Of a DNA stretch of 51,106 bases, positions 31,946-39,696 are shown piece after piece. The translations under genes and the position numbers were made by a program. Source of the stretch: Ruminococcaceae bacterium UBA3751 (GTDB lineage: Bacteria; Bacillota; Clostridia; Oscillospirales; Acutalibacteraceae); NCBI GenBank assembly GCA_002371215.1, contig DFGL01000029.1, positions 1-51,106 of the forward strand, given 5' to 3'. Within the stretch, counting starts at the first letter, position 1, and every line of letters begins with the position of its first letter. The notes under the pieces are model-generated. The model did no database searches. It was not told the origin of the DNA and saw only the letters and a list, made by a program, of their open reading frames with translations.

Positions 31946-33979
31946 CTAAATATTTTTTGTCATAGTGAAAATGTTCTTTCCGTCCTTATATTCGTAAGAA
32001 ACGCTGTCCATATTTTTTTTGACAAGAAAAATCCCAAGGCCTCCGATTTGCCTTTCTTCCGCGGAAAGAGTTATATCCGGATCTGCCTTTTCAAGAGGAT
32101 TATAGGGGGTGCCGCTGTCGATAAACGTAACAGAAAAAGCTCCGCCGTTATTCTCTACAGTTATTTCGGCATTTCCCGTATTATCGCCATAGGCATAATT
32201 TGCAATGTTAACGAATATCTCCTCTGCTGAAAGGTCAATCTTCATCTGATCTTTCATAGAGCATCCGTATTTTTCAAGAGCCGTATCAATAAAAGCGAGA
32301 ACCTTATCAAGATTATCGTTGGTAGCTTCAAGCGTTAATGAGTCCATATTATTCTCCATACCGTTATATTCAATACACATCATTGTTAAATCATCAAACT
32401 GAGGCGCGTCGCCTACAAATTCGTCAACGCTTAATTTTATGCTCTTAAGAATACTTTCAGGCTTTTCATCCTTGCACTTATTCAAAGCGGCGAGCATACC
32501 GCCCGTACTGAGCATTCTGTTATCCTTATCGGTTGCCTCAGGCAGACCGTCGGTATACATAAACAGCTTATCGCCCTTGTTCAGCTGAATTTCATAATTA
32601 CTATACTTAATGTTTTCCATAGCGCCGACAACAAGAGCGTGTTTACTCTCGGTCAGCTCAAACTCACCGTTTTTACGATAAATTGCAGGGTCATCGTGAC
32701 CGGCGTTAACGGCTGTTATTTTTCCTGTTGAAACCTCAAGTATACCGAGCCAAACCGTAACAAACATATACGCCTCGTTATGCTGGCAAATATTGTTGTT
32801 TACAAAGGTCATAATTTCCGCAGGGCTTCCGCCCATATGCGTTCTGTCGCTAATAAGAATGTTGGTTACCATCATAAACAGTGCCGCAGGTATTCCCTTA
32901 CCCGAAACGTCTGCTATACACATTGCGAGATGGTCGTCATCAACAAGGAAGAAATTATAAAAATCTCCGCCGACCTCCTTGGCAGGAGTCATTGAAGCGT
33001 AAATATCAAAATCCCTTCTTTCGGGAAAGGCGGGAAAGATATTCGGAATAGAGTTTTCCTGAATAGTACTTGCAATTGAAAGCTCGGCGCCTATTCTCTC
33101 CTTTTCAGAGGTTACGGCAGTAAGATTATCAATATAACTAAGCATTTTGCGCTCCATTTCATCAATAGAAAACGCAAGACTTGATATTTCTTCTATCTTA
33201 CTTATCTTTCCGAGTGATTCACCCTGAATAGTCTCTCTGGCAAATCGTTCGGTTTCATCCGATACCTTTTTGAGCGGCAGGACAAATTCTTTTCTGATAT
33301 AAATAATATAACTAATCGCAACAAGAATAGCGAGAATCACGGTTGAAAGAGCGACGTTAATAAGATACGGCGTTCTGCCTTCGCGAAGCTCTCTCATAGG
33401 TCTTTGAATACAGAGAAGGGATACTACATTTCCCTTTGAGTCCTTTACGGGAACGAGCGTTGTTATATGGGGGTGAACGTTTTTCAGATTACGCGTTCTG
33501 TACACAGTTGCGTACTCAATCTCCTTTTCATAAAGCGCCCTGTAATCCTCACGGTATTCATCATTGGTCGTTTCGCGCTCAAAGCCGAGCTCCCACGGGG
33601 TATATTCCGTATTATCAACGCTGTTATTAACAGAATTGAATACGGATTTAAAACTGCCGTAATCGCTCGTATCAACCTTAATAACGTACACTATTGAAAC
33701 CTTCATTTTTTGGCAATAAGTATCAAGACGCGTTTTGCTGAGAAGATATTCCTCGTTTTCGCCGTTTGCTAAATACGAATCAATACTGTCGCCGTTTACA
33801 AGAGTTACGGCAGTTTCAGCCATATTGTAGGTTGAGGTTGAATATTCTCTTTTAAACGAATTGGTAAAGCTGATATAGCCTATAGCGCTTACAAGCAGAC
33901 TGAAAACAATTATCAGAAGAATAACTGCACTGACAACGTTGAATATCAACTTTTTCCTTAATTTTAGTAATTTTTTCAT
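31946..33979 (-). CDS. Membrane sensor SpoIIE-type phosphatase fused to RsbW-like ATPase
   Basis: This 677-residue protein is a paralogue of the one at 22629 with the same order: helix (about 11-34), outside sensor region (35-200), helix (about 203-226), HAMP-like linker, SpoIIE phosphatase (about 305-535), HATPase_c (about 550-677). Motifs: GGDFYNFF, IADVSGKGIPAALFM, MYTDGLPEATD, QFDDLTM; SAEEIFVNIANYAY, DSGTPYNPLEKADPD, QIGGLGIFLVKK. Both activities look intact. The ribosome site is very weak (AAAGCG), so translation may depend on coupling to the STAS gene 21 bases upstream. It closes the operon STAS-APH / symporter-ATPase / STAS / SpoIIE-ATPase. Confidence 0.9.
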   Translation of the reverse strand: MKKLLKLRKKLIFNVVSAVILLIIVFSLLVSAIGYISFTNSFKREYSTSTYNMAETAVTLVNGDSIDSYLANGENEEYLLSKTRLDTYCQKMKVSIVYVIKVDTSDYGSFKSVFNSVNNSVDNTEYTPWELGFERETTNDEYREDYRALYEKEIEYATVYRTRNLKNVHPHITTLVPVKDSKGNVVSLLCIQRPMRELREGRTPYLINVALSTVILAILVAISYIIYIRKEFVLPLKKVSDETERFARETIQGESLGKISKIEEISSLAFSIDEMERKMLSYIDNLTAVTSEKERIGAELSIASTIQENSIPNIFPAFPERRDFDIYASMTPAKEVGGDFYNFFLVDDDHLAMCIADVSGKGIPAALFMMVTNILISDRTHMGGSPAEIMTFVNNNICQHNEAYMFVTVWLGILEVSTGKITAVNAGHDDPAIYRKNGEFELTESKHALVVGAMENIKYSNYEIQLNKGDKLFMYTDGLPEATDKDNRMLSTGGMLAALNKCKDEKPESILKSIKLSVDEFVGDAPQFDDLTMMCIEYNGMENNMDSLTLEATNDNLDKVLAFIDTALEKYGCSMKDQMKIDLSAEEIFVNIANYAYGDNTGNAEITVENNGGAFSVTFIDSGTPYNPLEKADPDITLSAEERQIGGLGIFLVKKNMDSVSYEYKDGKNIFTMTKNI

Positions 33980-34000
33980 ATATAGATTTTTCGCTTTTAT

Positions 34001-34297
34001 TTACTCAATATTCATAATTTCGGCAAAGCCCGTGAGGTCAAAAACTTCCATAACGTCTTCAGAGGTGTTAACAATCTTCATTTCACCCCGAGAATTCATA
34101 TTTTTCTTAGCCTTGAGAAATACGCGGAGACCTGCAGAGGCGGTATAAACTAAATCCTTTAAGTCAAAAATGAGTTCTTTTACGCCTGCGATATTTTCGT
34201 TAATGCAGTTTTCAAGCTCGGGAGCGGTTGAGGTATCAAGCCTTCCGTCAATTGAAATTGTCAGCTTTCCGTCCTCTTTATTTATTTTCAGCTTCAT
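34001..34297 (-). CDS. STAS-domain anti-sigma-factor antagonist
   Basis: This 98-residue single STAS domain has GRLDTSTAPELEN, FDLKDLVYTASAGLRVFL and VMEVFDLTGFAEIM. The residue before the SAGL serine is Ala instead of Ser, but the likely phospho-serine remains. The ATG overlaps the stop of the symporter gene (ATGA), with GGAGG 6 bases upstream. It sits between the symporter-ATPase and SpoIIE-ATPase genes, and so is the switch partner of this cluster. Confidence 0.9.
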   Translation of the reverse strand: MKLKINKEDGKLTISIDGRLDTSTAPELENCINENIAGVKELIFDLKDLVYTASAGLRVFLKAKKNMNSRGEMKIVNTSEDVMEVFDLTGFAEIMNIE

Positions 34298-35904
34298 CTT
34301 TTTCCTCCGTCATTTCTTAATACATCATAATTTATCATCTTATTTTCATCAGCCTGACGGATAAGCTCAAGCTGTAAAAACGCACCGTCAAACGCCGTTG
34401 CTACAAAATCAAAAATAATATCAAGAGCAACTACTATAGCAACCGCGTCGCTCGGAATTCCGAGCTGGGTAAAGATAATTGTATATGCCGCAATTGCACC
34501 GCCGGGTACGGGCGGAGTTGCTATAGCAACAAAGGTACAGAGGATTATGGCAATAATAAACCACAAAACCGAAACCTCTACTTTATAATACGCAGCCATA
34601 TAAATTGCACAAACGATAAAGTTAATTGACGTAGAGGGCATAAAGACTACACCGCCTACAGGTTGCCCGAATTCAACAAAGCGCTTATTAACGCCCATTG
34701 TTCTGTGGAGACTGTCAGAACATTCGCCGTTTGCCGCAACGGACGAAGCCGTACCGAAGCCGATAAGAAACGTTTGAAGCATTTTCTTCATAAGAAGCTT
34801 TGCGCTTACCTTTTCCTTTGATGAAACGGTTATCAACATTAATATAAACAGAATAATCACTACGACAATAAACGCGTCAACAGGCTTCCACATATTAATT
34901 AAATTTCTGATATTACCGCTCCACATCATATCAAGAATTACTATGAATATGAAAAACGGCAGAAGCTTAGAAATAACCCCCGTAATATATACGATTACCC
35001 TATTTCCTTCGCTGATAATATTTGAAAGAGTTTTTGCCTTGCTTCCGAGCACAACAAGCGCAACGCCGATAACTACTGCCATCAGCACAATTTGCATTGT
35101 ATTGCCCTGAATTATTGGCTCAACAAGATTGCGGGGAATTATATCAAGGAGCATATCAATACCGACCTTAAGCGATATTCCCGCTTTTCCGTCGCCCGTT
35201 AAATCCAAAAACAGCATTGAGAATATCATTCCGGAAATTGTTGTAAAAAACAGTATAACGAATATGAAGCGAAGCACCATCTTCCGCCCTATTTTTCCGA
35301 AAACGGTACTGTCCCCTATTCCGATAATTCCGCAGGATACGGAAAAGAATACAAGCGGAATTTCAATAGTCGCCATAAGTCCGAGAAATGCATTGTACAG
35401 GGAATCAAGAAGATTTACTCTTATAAACTCAATAGTTTCCTGCGGAATAACAGCCCTCAACAGCGAAAAAACAACCGCTGCAACAATAGCGACAAACAGC
35501 TTTATGATAGGGTTGACCTCTTTTTTGCTCAGGCTTATTCTTATAGTGTTAACACCCTTGTCGTACGAATACACAGGGGTATAGTCAGAGTTCTGGATTA
35601 ACGCACTTGACCAGTTACCGAACTCCTCCTCGTCATCCTTTTCAAGAGGGTTAAACGCTTCGCCCTCAAAGGTTATGGTAATATAGGGTTTTCCGAGGAA
35701 ATTATTTTCAGAATAAGTAAAGCCTTTTTCCCCGCCGTATTTTTCCATAAGGTCAAGAAGAATAACCTCAACCGACAGGCGAGTTTCAATAATATTCTTT
35801 TTCTGAGCCTTAAGCAAGGTCAAAAAGCGTTGTACTTCCTCACTGACGGCGTCAACCGATTCAGGAACAAATTTATAATCTTTTTTTATTTGTCTAATAC
35901 GCAT
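34294..35904 (-). CDS. Dicarboxylate/amino-acid symporter with an N-terminal degenerate RsbW-like domain
   Basis: Residues about 130-525 form a DAACS (SDF/GltP-like) sodium symporter: EIPLVFFSVSCGIIGIGD, GTASSVAANGE (hairpin 1 serines), FMPSTSINF and TPPVPGGAIAAY (hairpin 2). Residues 1-125 are soluble and read like an anti-sigma ATPase domain: RLSVEVILLDLMEKYGGE in the N-box place, ITFEGEAFNPLEKDDEE in the G1 place, and a YSYDKGVNTIRISL final strand that mirrors the SpoIIE-linked ATPases. The N-box Asn and the G1 Asp are lost, and the G2 box is absent, so ATP hydrolysis is unlikely. As in the MATE fusion at 20043, a transporter carries a STAS-binding-like module. It lies 45 bases after the STAS-APH gene. 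Confidence 0.75.
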   Translation of the reverse strand: MRIRQIKKDYKFVPESVDAVSEEVQRFLTLLKAQKKNIIETRLSVEVILLDLMEKYGGEKGFTYSENNFLGKPYITITFEGEAFNPLEKDDEEEFGNWSSALIQNSDYTPVYSYDKGVNTIRISLSKKEVNPIIKLFVAIVAAVVFSLLRAVIPQETIEFIRVNLLDSLYNAFLGLMATIEIPLVFFSVSCGIIGIGDSTVFGKIGRKMVLRFIFVILFFTTISGMIFSMLFLDLTGDGKAGISLKVGIDMLLDIIPRNLVEPIIQGNTMQIVLMAVVIGVALVVLGSKAKTLSNIISEGNRVIVYITGVISKLLPFFIFIVILDMMWSGNIRNLINMWKPVDAFIVVVIILFILMLITVSSKEKVSAKLLMKKMLQTFLIGFGTASSVAANGECSDSLHRTMGVNKRFVEFGQPVGGVVFMPSTSINFIVCAIYMAAYYKVEVSVLWFIIAIILCTFVAIATPPVPGGAIAAYTIIFTQLGIPSDAVAIVVALDIIFDFVATAFDGAFLQLELIRQADENKMINYDVLRNDGGKR

Positions 35905-35949
35905 ATTATTTTACCGCTATGAGCGGTTAACCTTTTCATAGTTTATAAT

Positions 35950-37077
35950 TCAGAAATAAAGCTCCGATACCTGCGGCACAAGCTCAATAATCCGGTTTTT
36001 ACAGTTATCAAGAAGAGCGGTATTATCGGAATCACGCCTTATAGTTCTTCTCAGAAGGCGAACATATCCGATTATTCTTGCCTTGGTAAGAGCGCTGTTT
36101 ATAAATTCATCGTCCTTGCCTTCAAAATAATACTTAAGGCTGTAATTAAGGAAATCAAGAGCAGTTTCCCTTTCAATGCCGAGGAATTTTTTTGTATCAT
36201 CGTGATTGATTTCGCTGAAGCCTGCATAAGCAAGATACATCTGAGATAACTCAAAAACAGGATGGCCGAGAGAAAGAGTATCCATATCAATAAGAAGATT
36301 CTCTCCGTTCTGACGCATTATGTTTTTAATATGATAGTCGCCGTGGAGCATATTATTTGTTTCGGGGATATCGTTAAACATCTTTATAAGCTTTTCGCCT
36401 ATATCCTCAGGGAGATACGGCTTACAGAATTCCGCCCATTTAATAGCCTCTTCCCTTTTGCTCGGGAGCTCGCCCGGCTTTAACTCAGTTGAATGGATGG
36501 TTTTAAGAATATCAATGCTATCCTTAGCAAGAGCTTCAACGTCCTCTCCCTCAGCGATAAGCTGGGCGAAGGATTTTGCGCTGAGCAGTTCAAAAACAGA
36601 ACCGTACAAATCGCCAACCTGAACAACGTCATACGGAATAGCAGTAGGAATTCCCATTACAAATGCTTTACGTGCAAGCTCGCGTTCATTATGAATTTCG
36701 TCAAGAGAATCGGGGCTTTTATATACCTTTACGATAGTATCGGGGTCTGTACGGTAAACAATGCCGTTAGAGCCTTCTCCTATAACCTCGCATCCCTCAA
36801 CGGAAAGCTTTCTGTATGCCTTTGAAACATCCATAAGCTCGGTAAAGCCCGTCATATCAAATATCTCATAAACTTCTGTATTACAGTTTATAATGCTCGT
36901 TGAGCTATTTGCTTTTTTCAACCGAAGGATAATACGAAGCCCTGCGCTTGAAATATAATCAAGCTCGCTCGCATCAAGAACGACTTCCCCTGTGAAGCCG
37001 TTTATTTCTTCGCTGATTTTCTTCTCGGTTTCAGCTGCGTTTGAAGAATCTATTCTGCCTTTTAGTTTTATTGTCAT
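35950..37077 (-). CDS. STAS domain fused to an APH/choline-kinase-type kinase
   Basis: Residues 1-90 of 375 are a STAS domain (GRIDSSNAAETEK, SELDYISSAGLRIIL, YEIFDMTGFTEL). Residues about 95-330 are an aminoglycoside-phosphotransferase/choline-kinase-like fold: IGEGSNGIVYRTD (glycine loop), TIVKVYKSP (Lys), MLHGDYHIKNIM (catalytic HGDxHxxN) and LLIDMDTLSLGHP (metal-binding Asp). The pair suggests a kinase whose activity or location is set by STAS phosphorylation, or a kinase acting on a small molecule linked with the symporter. GGGGG lies 6 bases before the ATG. It is the first gene of the second partner-switch operon. Confidence 0.85.
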   Translation of the reverse strand: MTIKLKGRIDSSNAAETEKKISEEINGFTGEVVLDASELDYISSAGLRIILRLKKANSSTSIINCNTEVYEIFDMTGFTELMDVSKAYRKLSVEGCEVIGEGSNGIVYRTDPDTIVKVYKSPDSLDEIHNERELARKAFVMGIPTAIPYDVVQVGDLYGSVFELLSAKSFAQLIAEGEDVEALAKDSIDILKTIHSTELKPGELPSKREEAIKWAEFCKPYLPEDIGEKLIKMFNDIPETNNMLHGDYHIKNIMRQNGENLLIDMDTLSLGHPVFELSQMYLAYAGFSEINHDDTKKFLGIERETALDFLNYSLKYYFEGKDDEFINSALTKARIIGYVRLLRRTIRRDSDNTALLDNCKNRIIELVPQVSELYF

Positions 37078-37118
37078 ATTAATCCCCCTATCCGAATATT
37101 GTAAAATTTATACCACTC

Positions 37119-37127
37119 ATTATATCA
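37119..37127 (-). promoter_or_regulatory. Extended -10 promoter of the second partner-switch operon
   Basis: On the minus strand TG-A-TATAAT (extended -10) lies about 42 bases before the STAS-APH start. The -35 region is poor, as is common with extended -10 promoters. Confidence 0.45.
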
Positions 37128-37154
37128 CATTAATTATTAAAAGTATAGTATTAA

Positions 37155-37187
37155 TTAAATAATCCCTCGTTACGAAGGATTATTTAA
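37155..37187. terminator. Hairpin after the PNPOx-like gene
   Basis: The 11-bp stem TTAAATAATCC (37155-37165) / GGATTATTTAA (37177-37187) lies 3 bases beyond the minus-strand stop. It is AT-rich with a weak T tract, so it may be a weak terminator. Confidence 0.45.
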
Positions 37188-37189
37188 CA

Positions 37190-37666
37190 CTATGCTTCGT
37201 TTACAAGCTTGCCGGAAAAATGCTCAGGCGTCAGCTCAAGGCAGAGAACGTTTTTAAGGGAATGCTCTATTTCATACCGTAGGTATTCCTCATCGTCGGT
37301 AAATTTTCTGCAAAGCTTTGAGCAGATTTTAACCGCTTTTCCCTCATCCTCAACAAAACTTATTTTGCCGAAAACGACCACGCTTTTAACGTTATATGCC
37401 CACTCGCCTTCTTTACGGTATCCCTTGTCAAACACGGTGTAACAAACCTTGTTGCAGGATTTTATTGAGTCAATTTTATGCCCTTCTTTTGCGCCGTGAA
37501 AATAAAGTTTTCCGGTTTCTTCACAGTAATAATGGTTTAGCGGAACGCCGTATGGGTAGCCGCCGTCGCCTACCAGAGAAAGCACGCCGCGTTTTTCATT
37601 TTTAAGGAGTTCTATGCACTCCTCCCTGCTGATTTCCTGCTTGAATCTTCGCATTTTTCTGAACAT
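37190..37666 (-). CDS. PNPOx-like / NimA-type flavin protein
   Basis: This 158-residue protein has the split-barrel PNPOx fold in the form found in nitroimidazole-resistance (NimA) proteins: RRFKQEISREECIELLK, then GVLSLVGDGGYPYGVPLNHYY, KLYFHGAKEGHKIDSI and WAYNVKSVVVFGKI. NimA proteins are thought to reduce nitro groups; many chromosomal relatives have no resistance role. The ATG at 37666 with AAGGA about 10 bases upstream is chosen over a TTG six codons earlier. It is a single-gene unit between the partner-switch operon and the HMA gene. Confidence 0.85.
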   Translation of the reverse strand: MFRKMRRFKQEISREECIELLKNEKRGVLSLVGDGGYPYGVPLNHYYCEETGKLYFHGAKEGHKIDSIKSCNKVCYTVFDKGYRKEGEWAYNVKSVVVFGKISFVEDEGKAVKICSKLCRKFTDDEEYLRYEIEHSLKNVLCLELTPEHFSGKLVNEA

Positions 37667-37717
37667 ATTTAACCCGTCCTTCAATTGTTTTTTACATTAT
37701 ACAATATGGTGATATAA

Positions 37718-37746
37718 AAAGCAAACAGCAGGCCTTAGCCCGCTGC
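37718..37746 (-). terminator. Terminator of the HMA gene
   Basis: The stem CAGC-A-GGC (37726-37733) / GCC-C-GCTG (37738-37745), with one mismatch, is followed on the minus strand by TTTGCTTTTTAT, a few bases past the stop codon at 37751. Confidence 0.65.
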
Positions 37747-37750
37747 AAAT

Positions 37751-38002
37751 TTATCTTTTGAAAAGTCCTTTTTTTAAATAAGGCTCAGCTTTGAAGCCTC
37801 TGAATTCATACCCCGTTTCCGTAATAGCTTTCTTAAGCCTTTCGCCGTCGATTTCCCCGTCGATAAGGAACACGCTTTCACCCTTTTTATGAGAGGAGGT
37901 TACCTTTTTTGCCGAGGGACACGCCTTTCTTATTGTATCGTTAATATGTGCCTCACACATTGAGCACATCATACCGTCAATTTTTACAGTTACTTTATTC
38001 AT
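37751..38002 (-). CDS. Heavy-metal-associated (HMA) domain protein
   Basis: This 83-residue protein is one HMA domain with the metal motif GMMCSMC at residues 10-16 (CxxC), as in CopZ-type copper chaperones. The C-terminal tail (FRGFKAEPYLKKGLFKR) is basic and not part of the usual fold. The ATG at 38002 follows AGGTG. An array of palindromic sites lies upstream (38024-38124), suggesting metal-responsive control. No P-type ATPase is in the window. Confidence 0.85.
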   Translation of the reverse strand: MNKVTVKIDGMMCSMCEAHINDTIRKACPSAKKVTSSHKKGESVFLIDGEIDGERLKKAITETGYEFRGFKAEPYLKKGLFKR

Positions 38003-38023
38003 AATCATCACCTATAGTGTCAG

Positions 38024-38124
38024 GGCGGCTAACTTGAAGCAGATAGGAATAAGGAATAAGGAAAGGAATTTATAGTTAGGATATGCTAACCGTTATGGCA
38101 AATATGAAGTTAGCCGCCGCTAAC
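38024..38124. promoter_or_regulatory. Palindromic GTTAGC/GCTAAC operator array
   Basis: GGCGGCTAACTT (38024-38035) and AAGTTAGCCGCC (38107-38118) are perfect 12-bp inverted repeats. GTTAG-6-CTAAC (38075-38090) and GTTAGC-CGCC-GCTAAC (38109-38124) are smaller palindromes between and over them. The GTTAG half-sites recall operators of DtxR/MntR-type metal repressors, which is inference. It lies between the divergent HMA and MATE genes. Confidence 0.6.
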
Positions 38125-38208
38125 TAACGATAATATACCATACAATTTCAAATTTGTCAATACAATTTTCACTTTTTTGAAAAATATTATTTTTTAAGCA
38201 TAAAACAA

Positions 38209-38237
38209 TTGAAAACACACTGAATTTATAGTATTAT
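38209..38237 (+). promoter_or_regulatory. Promoter of the MATE gene
   Basis: TTGAAA (38209-38214), a 17-base spacer and TATTAT (38232-38237) lie 33 bases before the ATG at 38271. They are about 85 bases to the right of the palindrome array. Confidence 0.6.
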
Positions 38238-38270
38238 CAGGATATAACTAAAAAGGCAAATGAACAAAAA

Positions 38271-39674
38271 ATGAAAGAAAACATATTATTGAAAAAATTT
38301 GTAGGAAGCAAAACCTTTTATAAGCGCGTACTGGCTGTTTCCGTACCTATAATGGTACAGAGCGGAATTACTAATTTTGTAAGTCTGCTTGACAATATTA
38401 TGGTAGGGCGTACGGGAACCGAGCAAATGAGCGGCGTTGCCATTGTTAACCAGCTCATATTCGTTTTTTATCTCTGCTGTTTCGGAGGCTTTGCGGGAGC
38501 GGGAATATTCACCGCCCAGTACTTCGGCGCAAAGGATAATAACGGAATACGTCACACCTTCAGGTACAAAATATGGCTTGGACTTGTGCTGCTTCTCGGT
38601 GCGGAGCTTATATTCGGTTTCTTTGGCAGCGAACTTATTTCGACTTATCTGCGCGGTACTAACGACGGCGGAAACCCTGCGGCAGCGCTTATCTACGGAG
38701 AAAGCTATCTATGGATAATGCTTATCGGTTTACCCGCGTTTACAATAGTTCAGATTTATGCAAATACGCTGAGGGAATGCGGAGAGACGGTTGTACCTAT
38801 GAGAGCGGGCATTGCCGCAGTATTTGTTAACCTCGTATTTAATTATCTTCTGATTTACGGCAAATTCGGGTTTCCCGAGCTTGGCGTCAGCGGCGCGGCA
38901 ATAGCTACGGTGCTATCAAGATACGTTGAAATGCTTTGCGTAGTCTTATGGACGCACAGTCACAAAGAAAAGTGTCCGTACATTAAAGGCGTTTATAAAA
39001 CGCTGCTCGTCCCCCTTTCGCTTATTAAAAAATTTTTTATTACAGGGGCTCCCCTGCTGATTAACGAGGCACTTTGGTCAGCAGGCATGGCAATGCTTGC
39101 CCAGTGTTACTCAACCCGCGGGTTAAACGTTGTTGCCGCAGAAAACATAGCGAACACGGTAAGCAACGTATTCAACGTTGTATTCTTTGCAATGGGTGAC
39201 GCTATAGCAATAATTATCGGACAACACCTCGGAGCAGAGAGATACGAAAAAGCAAAGGATGAAACGAACAAAATTATAGCATTTTCGGTATTTATTGCGG
39301 CAATAGTAGGGCTTGTTATTTTTGCAACCTCGCCGCTTTTCCCGATGATATACAACACGACGCCCGAGGCAAAAAGAATTGCAACGCAGTTTCTTATTGC
39401 TCAGGCAATATTTACTCCGCAGATGGCACTGCTTCACACAACGTACTTTACAATGCGTTCAGGCGGTAAAACAATAATAACCTTTTTGTTTGACAGCGTA
39501 TTTATGTGGGTTATAAGCGTACCGCTTGCGTTCGTTTTAAGCAGATTTACAAATATTTACGTAATATGGATATTTGTTTTCCTTCAGATTGCGGACTGGA
39601 TTAAGTGCATAGTGGGTATTGTGCTTGTTAAAAAGGGCGTATGGATGAATAACATCGTTCGCGATTCAGGTTAA
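38271..39674 (+). CDS. MATE-family multidrug/metabolite exporter
   Basis: This 467-residue protein has 12 membrane helices and the MATE repeat pattern: RVLAVSVPIMVQSGITNFVSLLDNIMVGRTG in the first half, then GAPLLINEALWSAGMAMLAQCYS in the second, with VPMRAGIAAVFVNLVFNYLLIYGKFGFPELGVSGAAIAT between. MATE proteins export cationic compounds with Na+ or H+. Unlike the MATE at 20043, it has no ATPase-like tail. The ribosome site is weak (AAAAGG some 14 bases upstream). It stands before the fucosidase gene (22 bases), possibly in one transcript. Confidence 0.85.
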   Translation: MKENILLKKFVGSKTFYKRVLAVSVPIMVQSGITNFVSLLDNIMVGRTGTEQMSGVAIVNQLIFVFYLCCFGGFAGAGIFTAQYFGAKDNNGIRHTFRYKIWLGLVLLLGAELIFGFFGSELISTYLRGTNDGGNPAAALIYGESYLWIMLIGLPAFTIVQIYANTLRECGETVVPMRAGIAAVFVNLVFNYLLIYGKFGFPELGVSGAAIATVLSRYVEMLCVVLWTHSHKEKCPYIKGVYKTLLVPLSLIKKFFITGAPLLINEALWSAGMAMLAQCYSTRGLNVVAAENIANTVSNVFNVVFFAMGDAIAIIIGQHLGAERYEKAKDETNKIIAFSVFIAAIVGLVIFATSPLFPMIYNTTPEAKRIATQFLIAQAIFTPQMALLHTTYFTMRSGGKTIITFLFDSVFMWVISVPLAFVLSRFTNIYVIWIFVFLQIADWIKCIVGIVLVKKGVWMNNIVRDSG

Positions 39675-39696
39675 TAATTAATAACGGGTGATTTAT

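Noticed and set aside
38075..38124. CopY-type copper operator before the HMA gene
   Set aside because: The CopY core TACAnnTGTA is absent; the palindromes are built on GTTAG instead.
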